Assembly (NCBI GenBank): GCA_013141455.1
Contig: JABFQW010000020.1
Span: forward strand, 1-43,635
Reading direction: 5' to 3'
DNA length: 43,635 nt
From: Bacteroidales bacterium
GTDB taxonomy: Bacteria > Bacteroidota > Bacteroidia > Bacteroidales > F082
Shown here in pieces: positions 1 to 9,305 of this stretch. Within the stretch, counting starts at the first letter, position 1. Each line of letters starts with the position of its first letter. The notes under the pieces were generated by a model. It did no database searches. It was not told the origin of the DNA and worked only from the letters and a program-made list of their open reading frames with translations. The position numbers were made by a program, and so were the translations under genes.

Positions 1-1
1 C

Positions 2-931
2 GTTTATAATCACGAAAAATATCTAAATGAAAGAATAGAAAGTATTCTGAATCAATCTTTTCGTGATTTTGAGATCCTAATTTTAGATGATGCATCAACC
101 GACTTTAGCTATAAAGTTGCCAATAAATTTCAACAACATCCTGCTGTTACAATAATCAGAAATGAAAAAAACAGTGGGTCACCATTTAAACAATGGCAAA
201 AAGGAGTTGCATTGGCTCAGGGTAAATATATATGGATAGCAGAAGGCGACGATTTTGCAGAAAGCAACTTCCTTGAATCCTTGCTTCATTTTTTTATTGA
301 TGAAGAGGTTTCACTGGCATATAGTGCCTCCCACAGAATTGACGAGGATGGGCTGATTGATGACGAATATTATTTAAAGTGTGGACATTACGACAACCTG
401 ATTTATCCCATAAATCACTGGTTTAATGATTACTCTGAAATCGGGACAGACGAAATCATGAATGCACTCGCTATTCGAAATACAATACCGAATGTGAGCG
501 CAACATTATGGCGGGCTAAATCACTTAAGACCATCGATTTTGATAAATGTTCTACTTTTAAAAATGCCGGAGATTGGTATGCTTATATAAACCTATTACT
601 GAAAGGCAAGATCTGTTATAAAGCAAAACATCTGAATTATCACCGTGTTCACTCAACTTCAGTTGTTGCAAAAAACAAAAAAAACCCGGCTGATACGATC
701 CCCGATTATTTTGAGATCCATAAATTTATTACCCAAAATTTTACAGTAAGTGATGACTTATATCGTTTGATGACGCATAGTGTCACTTCGGGTTTAAGGC
801 AAATATGGCCCGATTTAAGTGAGAAGGCATTCAACGAATTATATGATATCGAGGCCCTGTCAAGAATCCATGAGCAAAAGACCCAATATACCCGGGCCAA
901 TGTAAATGTACAGGAAGACAAGAATCGGTAA
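2..931 (+). CDS. Glycosyltransferase family 2, N-terminus cut by window edge
   Basis: The reading frame is open from base 2 to the stop at 931, giving 309 residues. It starts inside the GT-A fold (VYNHEKYLNERIESILNQS), so only about the first ten residues are missing. GT2 landmarks are visible: the LDDASTD nucleotide-binding strand, then IAEGDD, which stands where the metal-binding DxD motif is expected. A TTG at 212 could be called as a start, but it lies after the first conserved motif, so the gene must begin upstream of the window. Its place ahead of sulfotransferase, acyltransferase and export genes suggests it adds a sugar to a surface polysaccharide. Donor and acceptor cannot be read from sequence. 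About 230 bases without a recognisable gene follow it. Confidence 0.85.
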   Translation, partial: VYNHEKYLNERIESILNQSFRDFEILILDDASTDFSYKVANKFQQHPAVTIIRNEKNSGSPFKQWQKGVALAQGKYIWIAEGDDFAESNFLESLLHFFIDEEVSLAYSASHRIDEDGLIDDEYYLKCGHYDNLIYPINHWFNDYSEIGTDEIMNALAIRNTIPNVSATLWRAKSLKTIDFDKCSTFKNAGDWYAYINLLLKGKICYKAKHLNYHRVHSTSVVAKNKKNPADTIPDYFEIHKFITQNFTVSDDLYRLMTHSVTSGLRQIWPDLSEKAFNELYDIEALSRIHEQKTQYTRANVNVQEDKNR

Positions 932-1160
932 ATCTGCTATCCGGCTTGTTTTTAACCATGTTATTCACCTGTTGTTGGCTTCAGTATAGTTGAACCATTA
1001 TACTGATTAAAATGCTAAAGAAAGTAATGACCATAGTCGCAAACAACAAAACCTTTTTTGATAATGGTAAATGTTAACAAACTAAAACACAGACTCCAAC
1101 AATCACAAATAAGCCTACCGATAAATAGTAGCAATAGGTAATCGGAAATCAAATTTAGTT

Positions 1161-2804
1161 ATGCCCAAAACACTTTTTATCCATATCGGAACGCACAAAA
1201 CAGGTTCGACTGCTATTCAAAACCTGTTATTGCTAAACAAACCTGAACTACTTAAAAATGGTGTTTTATTTCCTGGATCATCAGATGATCATTATCAAAT
1301 TACCAACGAACTTAGGGAGTCAGAAAAACCATATTTAAACAGAGAGACCCAGGCTTATAAGATCTTCACTGAAATTAAATCGAACCTTCATTATTTTGAC
1401 ACATTTATCATCAGTTCAGAAGGTTTTTGTGAAAATTACGAGCTAATACTTCCCAGGTTAGCCGATATTATTGCATATTTCAATTTACAAATCGACATAA
1501 AAATCATAATTTTTTATCGCTATCAGGCCTCAAATTTAGAATCGACCTACCAACAATATGTAAAACAACTCAGCACACGCTTAAAAATGACTTTCAGGCA
1601 TTTTTTAGAACTACATTGTTACAGTGCGGTATTTGATTATTATTTACTGCTGAATTGTTGGTCGAAGTATTTTGACAGAAATGACATGCTTATTCTACCC
1701 TTTATTGCAAACCGCGAAAAATCAAATTTGTATTCAACGTTCCTAAATGCAGTTAATCTGCAACTAACTGAAAACTACCAATTACCAACATTGGATAAGA
1801 TCAATAAAGGTTTTAGTAACAATTCGCTTGATTTTTTACGGTGGTTAAATATTCTGGAGGTTGATAATGTACTATTTCTGAAGATTTCAGATATTTTGAA
1901 ATTAAGGGAAACCAATCATCAAACAAATTATAATTTTTTAAGTCGGGATGAAGAAGATCGTGTGATGCAGAGTTATGAAAAATCGAACTATCTGGTTGCG
2001 ACAGACTTTTTAAACAGAAGTGATGGTAAATTGTTTCCAAATCGTCAATCACATCAAAGAACAATGAATCAGGTATATTTACAGGAAGATGAATTTCGAC
2101 CTGAGTCGTTCGAAGATATTTTTGGGTTAATAAAAAAAGAGAATGATAATATACTCACGTCACTTTATGTTCAGATATTTACGATAAACTCGAATGATAT
2201 GGTAACATTTAATGCAAAGCATCAGTTTTTAGCGGTACTTGAAAAATTCGTTTCAGCTTTACAGATAAAAACGATTAAAAAAACCCATAAGTATGACATG
2301 GAAGAAAACATCCAGATGATTAACAAATCGAAAGATTGGGATGTATTATTGCATGTTACCAAAGATAATTTCCACCGTTGCACATTTAATTTTAGTAAGG
2401 ATTGCAAAGGGAATTTTCAAATATCCGATCACAAAATCAAAATAGAATCTACGGGGAACGATCCTTTTTTTAGCCTCCAAAAAGTCACCGGGAATTTCGA
2501 TAGTGAGACATTCCTCATAATCACGGTTTCTTCGACTTGCGACACTAAAATTCAGATTTTCTTTCAAACCAGGTCACAGACAAATTATACGGAATCTAAT
2601 TCATTTTGCAGATCAATCCAAGAAGGCGAAAATACCGTTTGTTTTTTAATAGATCACATCGAATTTAACGGACAGATTAGAATTGACCCCGGATGCAATA
2701 AAGGAGAATACATTTTACATGAGATTGTTATCAGGTCAAATGTTAAATCGTACGAAAAATTATATGAGGAATATCTGAGTCTAAAAAAAATTATTTCAAA
2801 TTAA
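1161..2804 (+). CDS. Sulfotransferase-like protein with C-terminal beta-rich domain
   Basis: This 547-residue protein opens with a PAPS-dependent sulfotransferase signature. The 5'-phosphosulfate loop HIGTHKTGSTAIQ spans residues 8-20. R120 and S128 (R-x7-S, followed by TY) match the 3'-phosphate-binding motif in spacing. The sulfotransferase fold probably covers residues 1 to about 290. The remaining 250 residues are not sulfotransferase; residues from about 395 look beta-rich, like a carbohydrate-binding sandwich, but I cannot assign a family. There is no signal peptide, so it should act in the cytoplasm on nucleotide- or lipid-linked glycan. It stands 40 bases before the MBOAT gene on the same strand, consistent with a glycan-decoration operon. 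Sulfation is inferred from the motifs; the substrate is unknown. Confidence 0.75.
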   Translation: MPKTLFIHIGTHKTGSTAIQNLLLLNKPELLKNGVLFPGSSDDHYQITNELRESEKPYLNRETQAYKIFTEIKSNLHYFDTFIISSEGFCENYELILPRLADIIAYFNLQIDIKIIIFYRYQASNLESTYQQYVKQLSTRLKMTFRHFLELHCYSAVFDYYLLLNCWSKYFDRNDMLILPFIANREKSNLYSTFLNAVNLQLTENYQLPTLDKINKGFSNNSLDFLRWLNILEVDNVLFLKISDILKLRETNHQTNYNFLSRDEEDRVMQSYEKSNYLVATDFLNRSDGKLFPNRQSHQRTMNQVYLQEDEFRPESFEDIFGLIKKENDNILTSLYVQIFTINSNDMVTFNAKHQFLAVLEKFVSALQIKTIKKTHKYDMEENIQMINKSKDWDVLLHVTKDNFHRCTFNFSKDCKGNFQISDHKIKIESTGNDPFFSLQKVTGNFDSETFLIITVSSTCDTKIQIFFQTRSQTNYTESNSFCRSIQEGENTVCFLIDHIEFNGQIRIDPGCNKGEYILHEIVIRSNVKSYEKLYEEYLSLKKIISN

Positions 2805-2843
2805 TTCAGAGAACAAAACCATGTTGAAAATAAATCTAAACAC

Positions 2844-4307
2844 ATGATATTCAATTCTATAAATTTTGCAATTTTTCTACCGGTTGTATTTCTTCTTTAT
2901 TGGTTTGCCACGAACAGAAACCTAAGGCTACAGAATAATTTGTTACTTGTATCGAGTTATTTTTTTTATGCATGCTGGGATTGGAGGTTTTTGTTTTTAC
3001 TCGTTTTTTCAACCTTATTGGATTACTTCACGGGGATAAAAATACATGAGGCAAAAAATAAAAAGCAGAGATTGTTTTGGTTATGGCTCAGTATTGGTGT
3101 CAATTTAGGGTTTCTCGGGGTTTTTAAATACTACAATTTCTTTGCTGCTTCTTTTGCAAACGGACTTTCGTTGTTGGGAGTTAATGCCAATCTGGGTTCA
3201 TTAAACGTGATTTTACCCGTAGGGATCTCTTTTTACACTTTCCATGGTTTATCTTATGTTATCGATTTATATAACGACAGAATAAAACCCGAGAAGAATT
3301 TTATTGATTATTCTGTTTTCGTAAGTTTTTTTCCGTTGCTTGTTGCCGGTCCCATCGAAAGAGCAACACATTTGTTGCCACAGATTCTTAAAAAAAGAGA
3401 ATTTGATGCTTCAAAAGCAGCTGACGGACTGCGACAAATATTGTGGGGCTTATTTAAAAAGATGGTCATTGCCGACAACTGCGCTGAATATGCCAATACA
3501 ATTTTCAACAATTCTTCCGAGTATTCCGGTGCTACGCTTGCTTTAGGCTCATTGTTTTTTGCTTTTCAGATATATTGCGATTTCTCGGGTTATTCTGATA
3601 TTGCCTTAGGTGCAGCACGTCTTTTTGGAATCGACTTGTTACGAAACTTTGCTTTTCCATATTTCTCGAGAGATATCGCCGAATTTTGGAGACGCTGGCA
3701 TATTTCACTTTCATCATGGTTCAGAGATTATCTCTATATTCCGTTAGGGGGAAGCAAAGGTGGAATCTGGATGAAAATAAGAAACACTTTTATCATATTT
3801 CTTGTAAGTGGTTTCTGGCATGGTGCAAATTGGACCTTCATCATGTGGGGATTTCTTAATGCCTTGTTTATCATGCCGTCCATCATTTTTAAAACCAACC
3901 GTAATAACCTTGAAATCGTTGCAAAAGGTAAATATTTACCTTCAATTAAAGATTTCCTTTCTATATGTTTAACCTTCAGCTTAACACTTGTTGCATGGAT
4001 TTTCTTTCGCGCCAACACTATGCATCACGCGTTTAATTATATTCAAAGTATGTTCACAGGCCTGTTACACAAGTCATCCTATATTGCTGCACTTAGTTTT
4101 CTCAATTTAAAAACAGGATATTATATTCCTGTTTTGATGCTACTTTTCATTATAATTGAATGGGTTGGAAGAGAGCAACAATATGCTCTGGCAAAAATGG
4201 GACTGAATTGGCACAAACAACTCAGGTGGGCGGTTTATTATACCATCGTTTTTGCCATACTATACTTTGGTGGAAAAGAACAACAATTTATTTATTTTCA
4301 GTTTTAA
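2844..4307 (+). CDS. MBOAT family O-acyltransferase (AlgI-like)
   Basis: A 487-residue polytopic membrane protein of the membrane-bound O-acyltransferase family, similar in length to AlgI and DltB. The family core is clear: FWRRWHISLSSWFRDYLYIP near residues 280-300, then SGFWHGANWTFIMWG near 322-336, which carries the catalytic His. The N-terminus (MIFNSINFAIFLPVVF) and the YFFYACWDWRF segment are typical of AlgI-like members. It would move an acyl group, most often acetyl, across the inner membrane for transfer to a polysaccharide. The next gene starts two bases after its stop and encodes an SGNH-type protein, the usual periplasmic partner in two-part O-acetylation systems. The acyl group and glycan are unknown. 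Confidence 0.93.
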   Translation: MIFNSINFAIFLPVVFLLYWFATNRNLRLQNNLLLVSSYFFYACWDWRFLFLLVFSTLLDYFTGIKIHEAKNKKQRLFWLWLSIGVNLGFLGVFKYYNFFAASFANGLSLLGVNANLGSLNVILPVGISFYTFHGLSYVIDLYNDRIKPEKNFIDYSVFVSFFPLLVAGPIERATHLLPQILKKREFDASKAADGLRQILWGLFKKMVIADNCAEYANTIFNNSSEYSGATLALGSLFFAFQIYCDFSGYSDIALGAARLFGIDLLRNFAFPYFSRDIAEFWRRWHISLSSWFRDYLYIPLGGSKGGIWMKIRNTFIIFLVSGFWHGANWTFIMWGFLNALFIMPSIIFKTNRNNLEIVAKGKYLPSIKDFLSICLTFSLTLVAWIFFRANTMHHAFNYIQSMFTGLLHKSSYIAALSFLNLKTGYYIPVLMLLFIIIEWVGREQQYALAKMGLNWHKQLRWAVYYTIVFAILYFGGKEQQFIYFQF

Positions 4308-4309
4308 TA

Positions 4310-6583
4310 ATGTCGATCCCGAAAAAATTCATTATCAGGTTCATCGCATTTTTAGTGCCGGTGATTCTGATCTGTAGTCCTGTTTTGTACTTCAATCTTA
4401 TCATCGACCCTTATTGTATCTTCAGAAAAGGATTCGGTGATTCGCAAATTGAACCGAATAAAAGGTATAAGAAAATGAAGTATATTCTTGAAAATCCCGA
4501 CAAATTCGACTCGTTCATTTTCGGTTCATCACGGGTAAATTTCATCGATCCTGGCTATATCAGGCATGCAAAGTATTATAATATGACCTACTCATCAGGA
4601 ATACCAGCGGATCATTATTATGATATTAAGTTGATGTTAGATAATGGTGTCAACATAAAAAATTTAATGATTGGAATAGATTATTTATCATTCCTCGAAA
4701 ACAACGAGTCTCATGATCTGCTTAGAAGGAAATATCCTGTCAGTTTTCTTGATAAAATTGAATTTTATCAAGATTATATTTTTTACATACCTGATTTGAT
4801 CTTCGTAAAAAGAGCCCTGACTAAGGAAATAACTACTGATAGGTCAAAAGTCTTTACCAAAGGCATACTTGTTTATCCGGATAAGGATTCAGTAATAACG
4901 AACTCAAAACAACAATTTACTGTAAACAATAAATTTTCATACCCAACATCCTTACGCAATGTAAATCCCGATATCGACAAAGCACTGAATGAGATTTCGA
5001 AATTAGTAACTATTGCGCATGAAAACCATATTAACATTACGTTCTTTATCAACCCAACCCATCATATCACTTACCTTAACCTGAGGTTAGACGACTATTT
5101 TTATGCACTCGAAGAATTATCTGAAATAACTGAATATTACGACTTTAGCGGTTTAAATTCGATAGCAGTTGATAATTTGAAATTCTACGAAACCTCACAT
5201 TACACAGAGGGAGTTGGAAATTTAATTATTGCAAAGGTGTTTAATCAGCCTGAGCCTGCGATCCCTGACGATTTCGGAAGATATGTTACCAAAGCAAATA
5301 GTAAAGAACAAATTGCATTTCATTCGGCTTTACTTAATGACTATTTTGTTTCCACTTCAAACTATCAAAACAGCAAACCACCCATTGATTTATCTTTATA
5401 CAAGGAAACACACTCAAATCCACAATTATCCATTGATAAAATCAATGGTCTTATTTTAGATACCAATCAGCAAACACGCACAATTACAACCCCATGGCTA
5501 AAACTTCAGGGTCACACTGTAAACCCAATTTGTGAGAGAAATTCCAATCAAATATTTGCTAAAATAGGAAAATCACTCTTTACGTGTGAATTTAGCAGAA
5601 ATGTCACTAACGAACATAATGAAACAAATAAAGGGACTACTTATTACTGGCAGGTCATGATCCCCACTTTAAAGCTTCATGAAGGGCTAAATGAAATACG
5701 ATTAATCGAAGTATCAGATAAGAGTAAGCAATATGCAATTTCAGATCCGTTGAATCTGGCCATTTATCACTTCAAAAAGCCGGTAAATACAAATAAACTT
5801 ACGCTAATTAATGGTCAATCAAGGCTTTCCATCGATGGCATTAACGACAATATGGTAAGTGAGGTTAATGTTATTGATGATTCAAGTCCTACGTTGTTTA
5901 TAAAAGGATGGGCGAGTGATGATTTAAATAAACGGTCCGCAGGCGGAATATTAGTTAATATAAATGAAAAATCATTTTTAAGCCAAATCATATTGAATCG
6001 TTCTGATGTGGCTAAATTTTTTAACAACCCCAAATTAACAAATGCCGGCTGGGGGATATCAATTCCAACAAGTGCACTTAAACCAGGTTACAATACATTA
6101 GAATTCAAAATATTAGACAGCACAATTTCGATGTATTACAAAGTAAACAAAAAGATTATTATTGACTATCAGGTAAAAAATGAGACTATCGATTTAAGTA
6201 ACATGGCACAGTTACATTCTGACACAAAATTTTCGGTTGATTTAATAAATGGGATTAATGTATTCAATACAAAAACACCAGTAATTATTTCTAACAATAC
6301 GATAGAAATTTTAGGTTGGGCCGTTGATGAAATAGCCGGCAGGCCGGCTGAGAAAGTAATTATTGAGATTGATGGTAAGCCATTTAATGCCATTTATGGA
6401 TTGAACAGAAAAGATGTTGCAGCGGCACTCTCAAATGAATCTTACCTAAAATCAGGCTGGAAATGCAAGATACTTTCGTCCCATTTAAATAAAGGTGATC
6501 ATACATTGACACTTAAAATAATTGCACAAGGCGGTGCAACGTATTACAAAATTAAAAAACAGTATTTTTTCAGTACAATTTAA
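4310..6583 (+). CDS. SGNH hydrolase-like protein with tandem C-terminal beta domains
   Basis: I start this at the ATG at 4310, two bases after the MBOAT stop; the open frame extends to 4160, but that part lies inside the MBOAT gene. The 757-residue product has an N-terminal signal anchor (about 8-30). An SGNH-like domain follows: GSSR at 72-75 (candidate nucleophile) and SHYTEGVGN at 296-304 (candidate catalytic His297). The C-terminal half holds at least two copies of one beta domain, at about 528-612 and 666-750. Each carries GWA, then R-x-DV, then G-W and L-x-x-G. The gene is directly coupled to the MBOAT acyltransferase, so it probably completes acyl transfer to glycan in the periplasm. 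The repeats may bind sugar (inference). The catalytic residues are assigned by eye. Confidence 0.75.
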   Translation: MSIPKKFIIRFIAFLVPVILICSPVLYFNLIIDPYCIFRKGFGDSQIEPNKRYKKMKYILENPDKFDSFIFGSSRVNFIDPGYIRHAKYYNMTYSSGIPADHYYDIKLMLDNGVNIKNLMIGIDYLSFLENNESHDLLRRKYPVSFLDKIEFYQDYIFYIPDLIFVKRALTKEITTDRSKVFTKGILVYPDKDSVITNSKQQFTVNNKFSYPTSLRNVNPDIDKALNEISKLVTIAHENHINITFFINPTHHITYLNLRLDDYFYALEELSEITEYYDFSGLNSIAVDNLKFYETSHYTEGVGNLIIAKVFNQPEPAIPDDFGRYVTKANSKEQIAFHSALLNDYFVSTSNYQNSKPPIDLSLYKETHSNPQLSIDKINGLILDTNQQTRTITTPWLKLQGHTVNPICERNSNQIFAKIGKSLFTCEFSRNVTNEHNETNKGTTYYWQVMIPTLKLHEGLNEIRLIEVSDKSKQYAISDPLNLAIYHFKKPVNTNKLTLINGQSRLSIDGINDNMVSEVNVIDDSSPTLFIKGWASDDLNKRSAGGILVNINEKSFLSQIILNRSDVAKFFNNPKLTNAGWGISIPTSALKPGYNTLEFKILDSTISMYYKVNKKIIIDYQVKNETIDLSNMAQLHSDTKFSVDLINGINVFNTKTPVIISNNTIEILGWAVDEIAGRPAEKVIIEIDGKPFNAIYGLNRKDVAAALSNESYLKSGWKCKILSSHLNKGDHTLTLKIIAQGGATYYKIKKQYFFSTI

Positions 6584-6611
6584 TTAGAATCAGATCAAAA
6601 TTCTACCAATA

Positions 6612-8297
6612 ATGAAAAGTTACCGATACGAAAAACTAATCTATATAATTGGTTTACTGATGATAATATGTCCATTCATCATCTATTTCGTTGTAATAAA
6701 CCGGTTTATCATAAACATTCCGTACGGTGATGAATATGGAAATGCATTAGGCTATATCGATGCCTATAATAAATTAACCCGGTTTCATGACAAACTTTTC
6801 TCCTTGTTCCATCAGGCTAACGAACACCGAATTTTCACCTATACGATTAATGTATTACAGGATTATTTAATTTTTGGGACGCTAAACTTTAAAAGGCTTT
6901 TATGGGAAGGAAATATTTGGATAATTGTGTTGTGCTTTATGTTGTATAAGTTAAACAACGTCGATAAAAATAATCCGTTTATTATATTGCCCGTTATTAC
7001 ACTGGTTCTTATGCCACAACATGAAATTTCGGACTGGGGAATCGTTGTTTTCGGCCTGATTGTCCAGATTTCATTAATAATTGGTTCATTGTATTTATTG
7101 AGTAAATCAGCTATCCTCAGATTAATTTCAGCTATCATAGTAGCTTTTGTAATCACATTTTCATTTGGGAATGGTATGTTTATATTTTTATCCGGATTTT
7201 TAATCCTCATACTTACACCACAAAGAAAACTGTACGAGTATTTGTCATGGTCATTTGCTATGATTGTATCCATTGGACTATATTTTACAGATTATAATTT
7301 TTCGGCCGGAACAGGATTTAAAATGGAATTCATTGACCGACCTGTTGATACGATTAAGTATTTTCTTGCATTTTTTGGAAGCATCTTCTCCCCTGTTTTC
7401 AAAGGAAATATTGATTATACGCTTATTTCAGGTTTGATTGTAATTAGCTATTTTGGATACTTACTTTTTTTTAAATGGAAAACCGTTAAATCTCATCCCA
7501 TAGCGCTCTCGATCATATTATTCATACTCTTGTCTGCTGCTGCAGCTTCAGTTACCCGTTTACGGTTTGGTATTGGCGGAGCCACTGCACCTCGTTATCT
7601 GCTTTTACAAGCAGTCTTTCTGGCTATAATTTATATACTGACAATAGATGTTTTTCAAAAAAAAATAAAATATCTCGTACCTGTTATTTTGTCTTTTAGC
7701 ATATTGCTATTCGTAATCAGGCTAAATCACAGTATTAACTATATGAGGTTACACAGAAATCAACTTATTGAAACAACTTCGAAATATTATATTGATTATA
7801 AAAGCATTACCGATTTTGGGCCACCTCCAGCCATGATAAAATATTTTTTAGACAATGCAATAAAAACAGGCGTTTATCATCCACTCCCGATAAAAGAATT
7901 GAACCCCGATATCGAATTAATAAACCTTCCTGATTCGCTGATTCCCAACAACAATCTTCGGTTCTCAGCCGATAAATTCAATGAATATGGATCGATAATG
8001 AAGCTATCGGGATGGGCATTCAGTCAAAATAATTACCGCGATCGTCAAAACATTGGTGTATTTTTAAAATCCACAAGCAATTCATTCATTTTTTCGGTTC
8101 ATCAGGTCCGGCGTGAGGATGTGGTAAAATATTTCGAAACAACATATCCCGGGCTTCATCCGAACAACGGCTTCGATTTCATATTCGACAAAAAAGATTT
8201 TAACTTCCCTGAAGGGACATATCAAATCGGACTATGCATTTATGGAAATGATAAAATAGTAGCATCGCAATTAACGAAACATTTTATTACTATTTAA
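6612..8297 (+). CDS. Polytopic membrane protein with C-terminal GWA/RxDV domain (possible GT-C)
   Basis: A 561-residue protein with about ten hydrophobic segments between residues 8 and 375 and a soluble tail. The first loop after TM1 has an acidic pair (GDEYGN, D40/E41) followed by NEHRIF at 70-75. This resembles the early acidic loop of GT-C-type, lipid-sugar-dependent glycosyltransferases, but I do not recognise a named family and the activity is inference. Residues 461-561 form a beta-type domain with GWA, R-x-DV, NGF and F-x-x-G landmarks. It is the same design as the two repeats in the preceding SGNH protein, which suggests both face the same periplasmic glycan. It starts 28 bases after the SGNH gene, so probably shares its transcript. 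Confidence 0.6.
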   Translation: MKSYRYEKLIYIIGLLMIICPFIIYFVVINRFIINIPYGDEYGNALGYIDAYNKLTRFHDKLFSLFHQANEHRIFTYTINVLQDYLIFGTLNFKRLLWEGNIWIIVLCFMLYKLNNVDKNNPFIILPVITLVLMPQHEISDWGIVVFGLIVQISLIIGSLYLLSKSAILRLISAIIVAFVITFSFGNGMFIFLSGFLILILTPQRKLYEYLSWSFAMIVSIGLYFTDYNFSAGTGFKMEFIDRPVDTIKYFLAFFGSIFSPVFKGNIDYTLISGLIVISYFGYLLFFKWKTVKSHPIALSIILFILLSAAAASVTRLRFGIGGATAPRYLLLQAVFLAIIYILTIDVFQKKIKYLVPVILSFSILLFVIRLNHSINYMRLHRNQLIETTSKYYIDYKSITDFGPPPAMIKYFLDNAIKTGVYHPLPIKELNPDIELINLPDSLIPNNNLRFSADKFNEYGSIMKLSGWAFSQNNYRDRQNIGVFLKSTSNSFIFSVHQVRREDVVKYFETTYPGLHPNNGFDFIFDKKDFNFPEGTYQIGLCIYGNDKIVASQLTKHFITI

Positions 8298-8324
8298 TAC
8301 CAATCCTGATTGATTCACATTGTT

Positions 8325-9287
8325 ATGGAAAAATCTAAACCGGATCATCCTGAAATCAATATAATTGTACCATTGTTTAATGAAGAGGTCATTTTTGATA
8401 CACTCATCGAAAGGCTGACAAAACTAATGCAAAATTTTGAACCAAGTATCGAAGTAATACTTGTTGATGATGGAAGTGATGACAATACCGCCAAAAAAAT
8501 GAAACAATTAGCTTTGAATGACCCAAGGTTTCACGCAATCATGCTATCCCGGAATTTTGGACAACAATTGGCGTTTCAGGCCGGGCTTCAGGCGGTTAAT
8601 GCAAATGAAGCCGTTCTTTTGATTGATGGGGATTTACAGGATCCTCCAGAACTTATTAAACAATTTTACACACATTTAAAAGAAGGTTTCGATGTGGTTT
8701 ACGCAGTAAGAAGAAGCAGAAAAAGCGCTGTCATTTTAAAATTCTCCTATTGGCTATTTTATCGTATCATGAGAAAATTTTCGTACATCGATATTCCATT
8801 GGATAGTAGTAACTTTTCGTTGATGAGTCGAAGGGTGGTTGACCACATTAACAGCATGCCCGAAGAGAGTCGTTATTTGAGTGGATTACGAACATGGGTT
8901 GGCTTCAAACAAAAAAGTGTTCCATTCGACAGAGAAGAACGAAAGTCAGGTACTTCAAAATATGGTTGGGGTAAGTTGATCAGTCTGGCTTTAACAGGTA
9001 TATTCAATTTCAGTAAATACCCGATCCGTTTTACCATGTCATTAGGTGTTCTTGCCTTTACAACTTCATTAATATATTTCGGAATTACACTTTATAAAAA
9101 AATATTTATCGGCGATGTCCCTATTGGTTTCACAGCGCTGCTGTTTACAATAATCGCCTTCGGAGGCCTGCAACTCATTGCCATTGGTGTGATTGGTGAA
9201 TATGTGCTGAGAATATTTTTCCAGGTGAAAAACAGGCCGCTTTTTATCGTAAAAGAAAGTATTCGAAATGGTAAAATAAATCAATAA
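8325..9287 (+). CDS. GtrB/DPM1-like polyprenyl-phosphate glycosyltransferase (GT2)
   Basis: A 320-residue GT2 enzyme with two C-terminal membrane helices, the layout of GtrB, ArnC and dolichol-phosphate mannose synthase-like enzymes. Motifs in order: IVPLFNEE, ILVDDGSDDNT, SRNFGQQLAFQAG and LLIDGDLQDPPE (the DxD site), then ESRYLSGLRTWVGF and an RKSGTSKYGW segment typical of the family. It would move a sugar from a nucleotide donor to undecaprenyl phosphate on the cytoplasmic face. The lipid-linked sugar could then serve a GT-C transferase such as the candidate encoded just upstream. I prefer the ATG at 8325; a TTG at 8310 would add five residues. No Shine-Dalgarno sequence is visible, as usual for Bacteroidota. 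Confidence 0.92.
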   Translation: MEKSKPDHPEINIIVPLFNEEVIFDTLIERLTKLMQNFEPSIEVILVDDGSDDNTAKKMKQLALNDPRFHAIMLSRNFGQQLAFQAGLQAVNANEAVLLIDGDLQDPPELIKQFYTHLKEGFDVVYAVRRSRKSAVILKFSYWLFYRIMRKFSYIDIPLDSSNFSLMSRRVVDHINSMPEESRYLSGLRTWVGFKQKSVPFDREERKSGTSKYGWGKLISLALTGIFNFSKYPIRFTMSLGVLAFTTSLIYFGITLYKKIFIGDVPIGFTALLFTIIAFGGLQLIAIGVIGEYVLRIFFQVKNRPLFIVKESIRNGKINQ

Positions 9288-9305
9288 ACCAAATGAAAAT
9301 ACCGG

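Noticed and set aside
4160-4309. Fifty-codon upstream extension of the SGNH gene
   Set aside because: It lies inside the MBOAT coding region in another frame; the signal anchor begins at the ATG at 4310.
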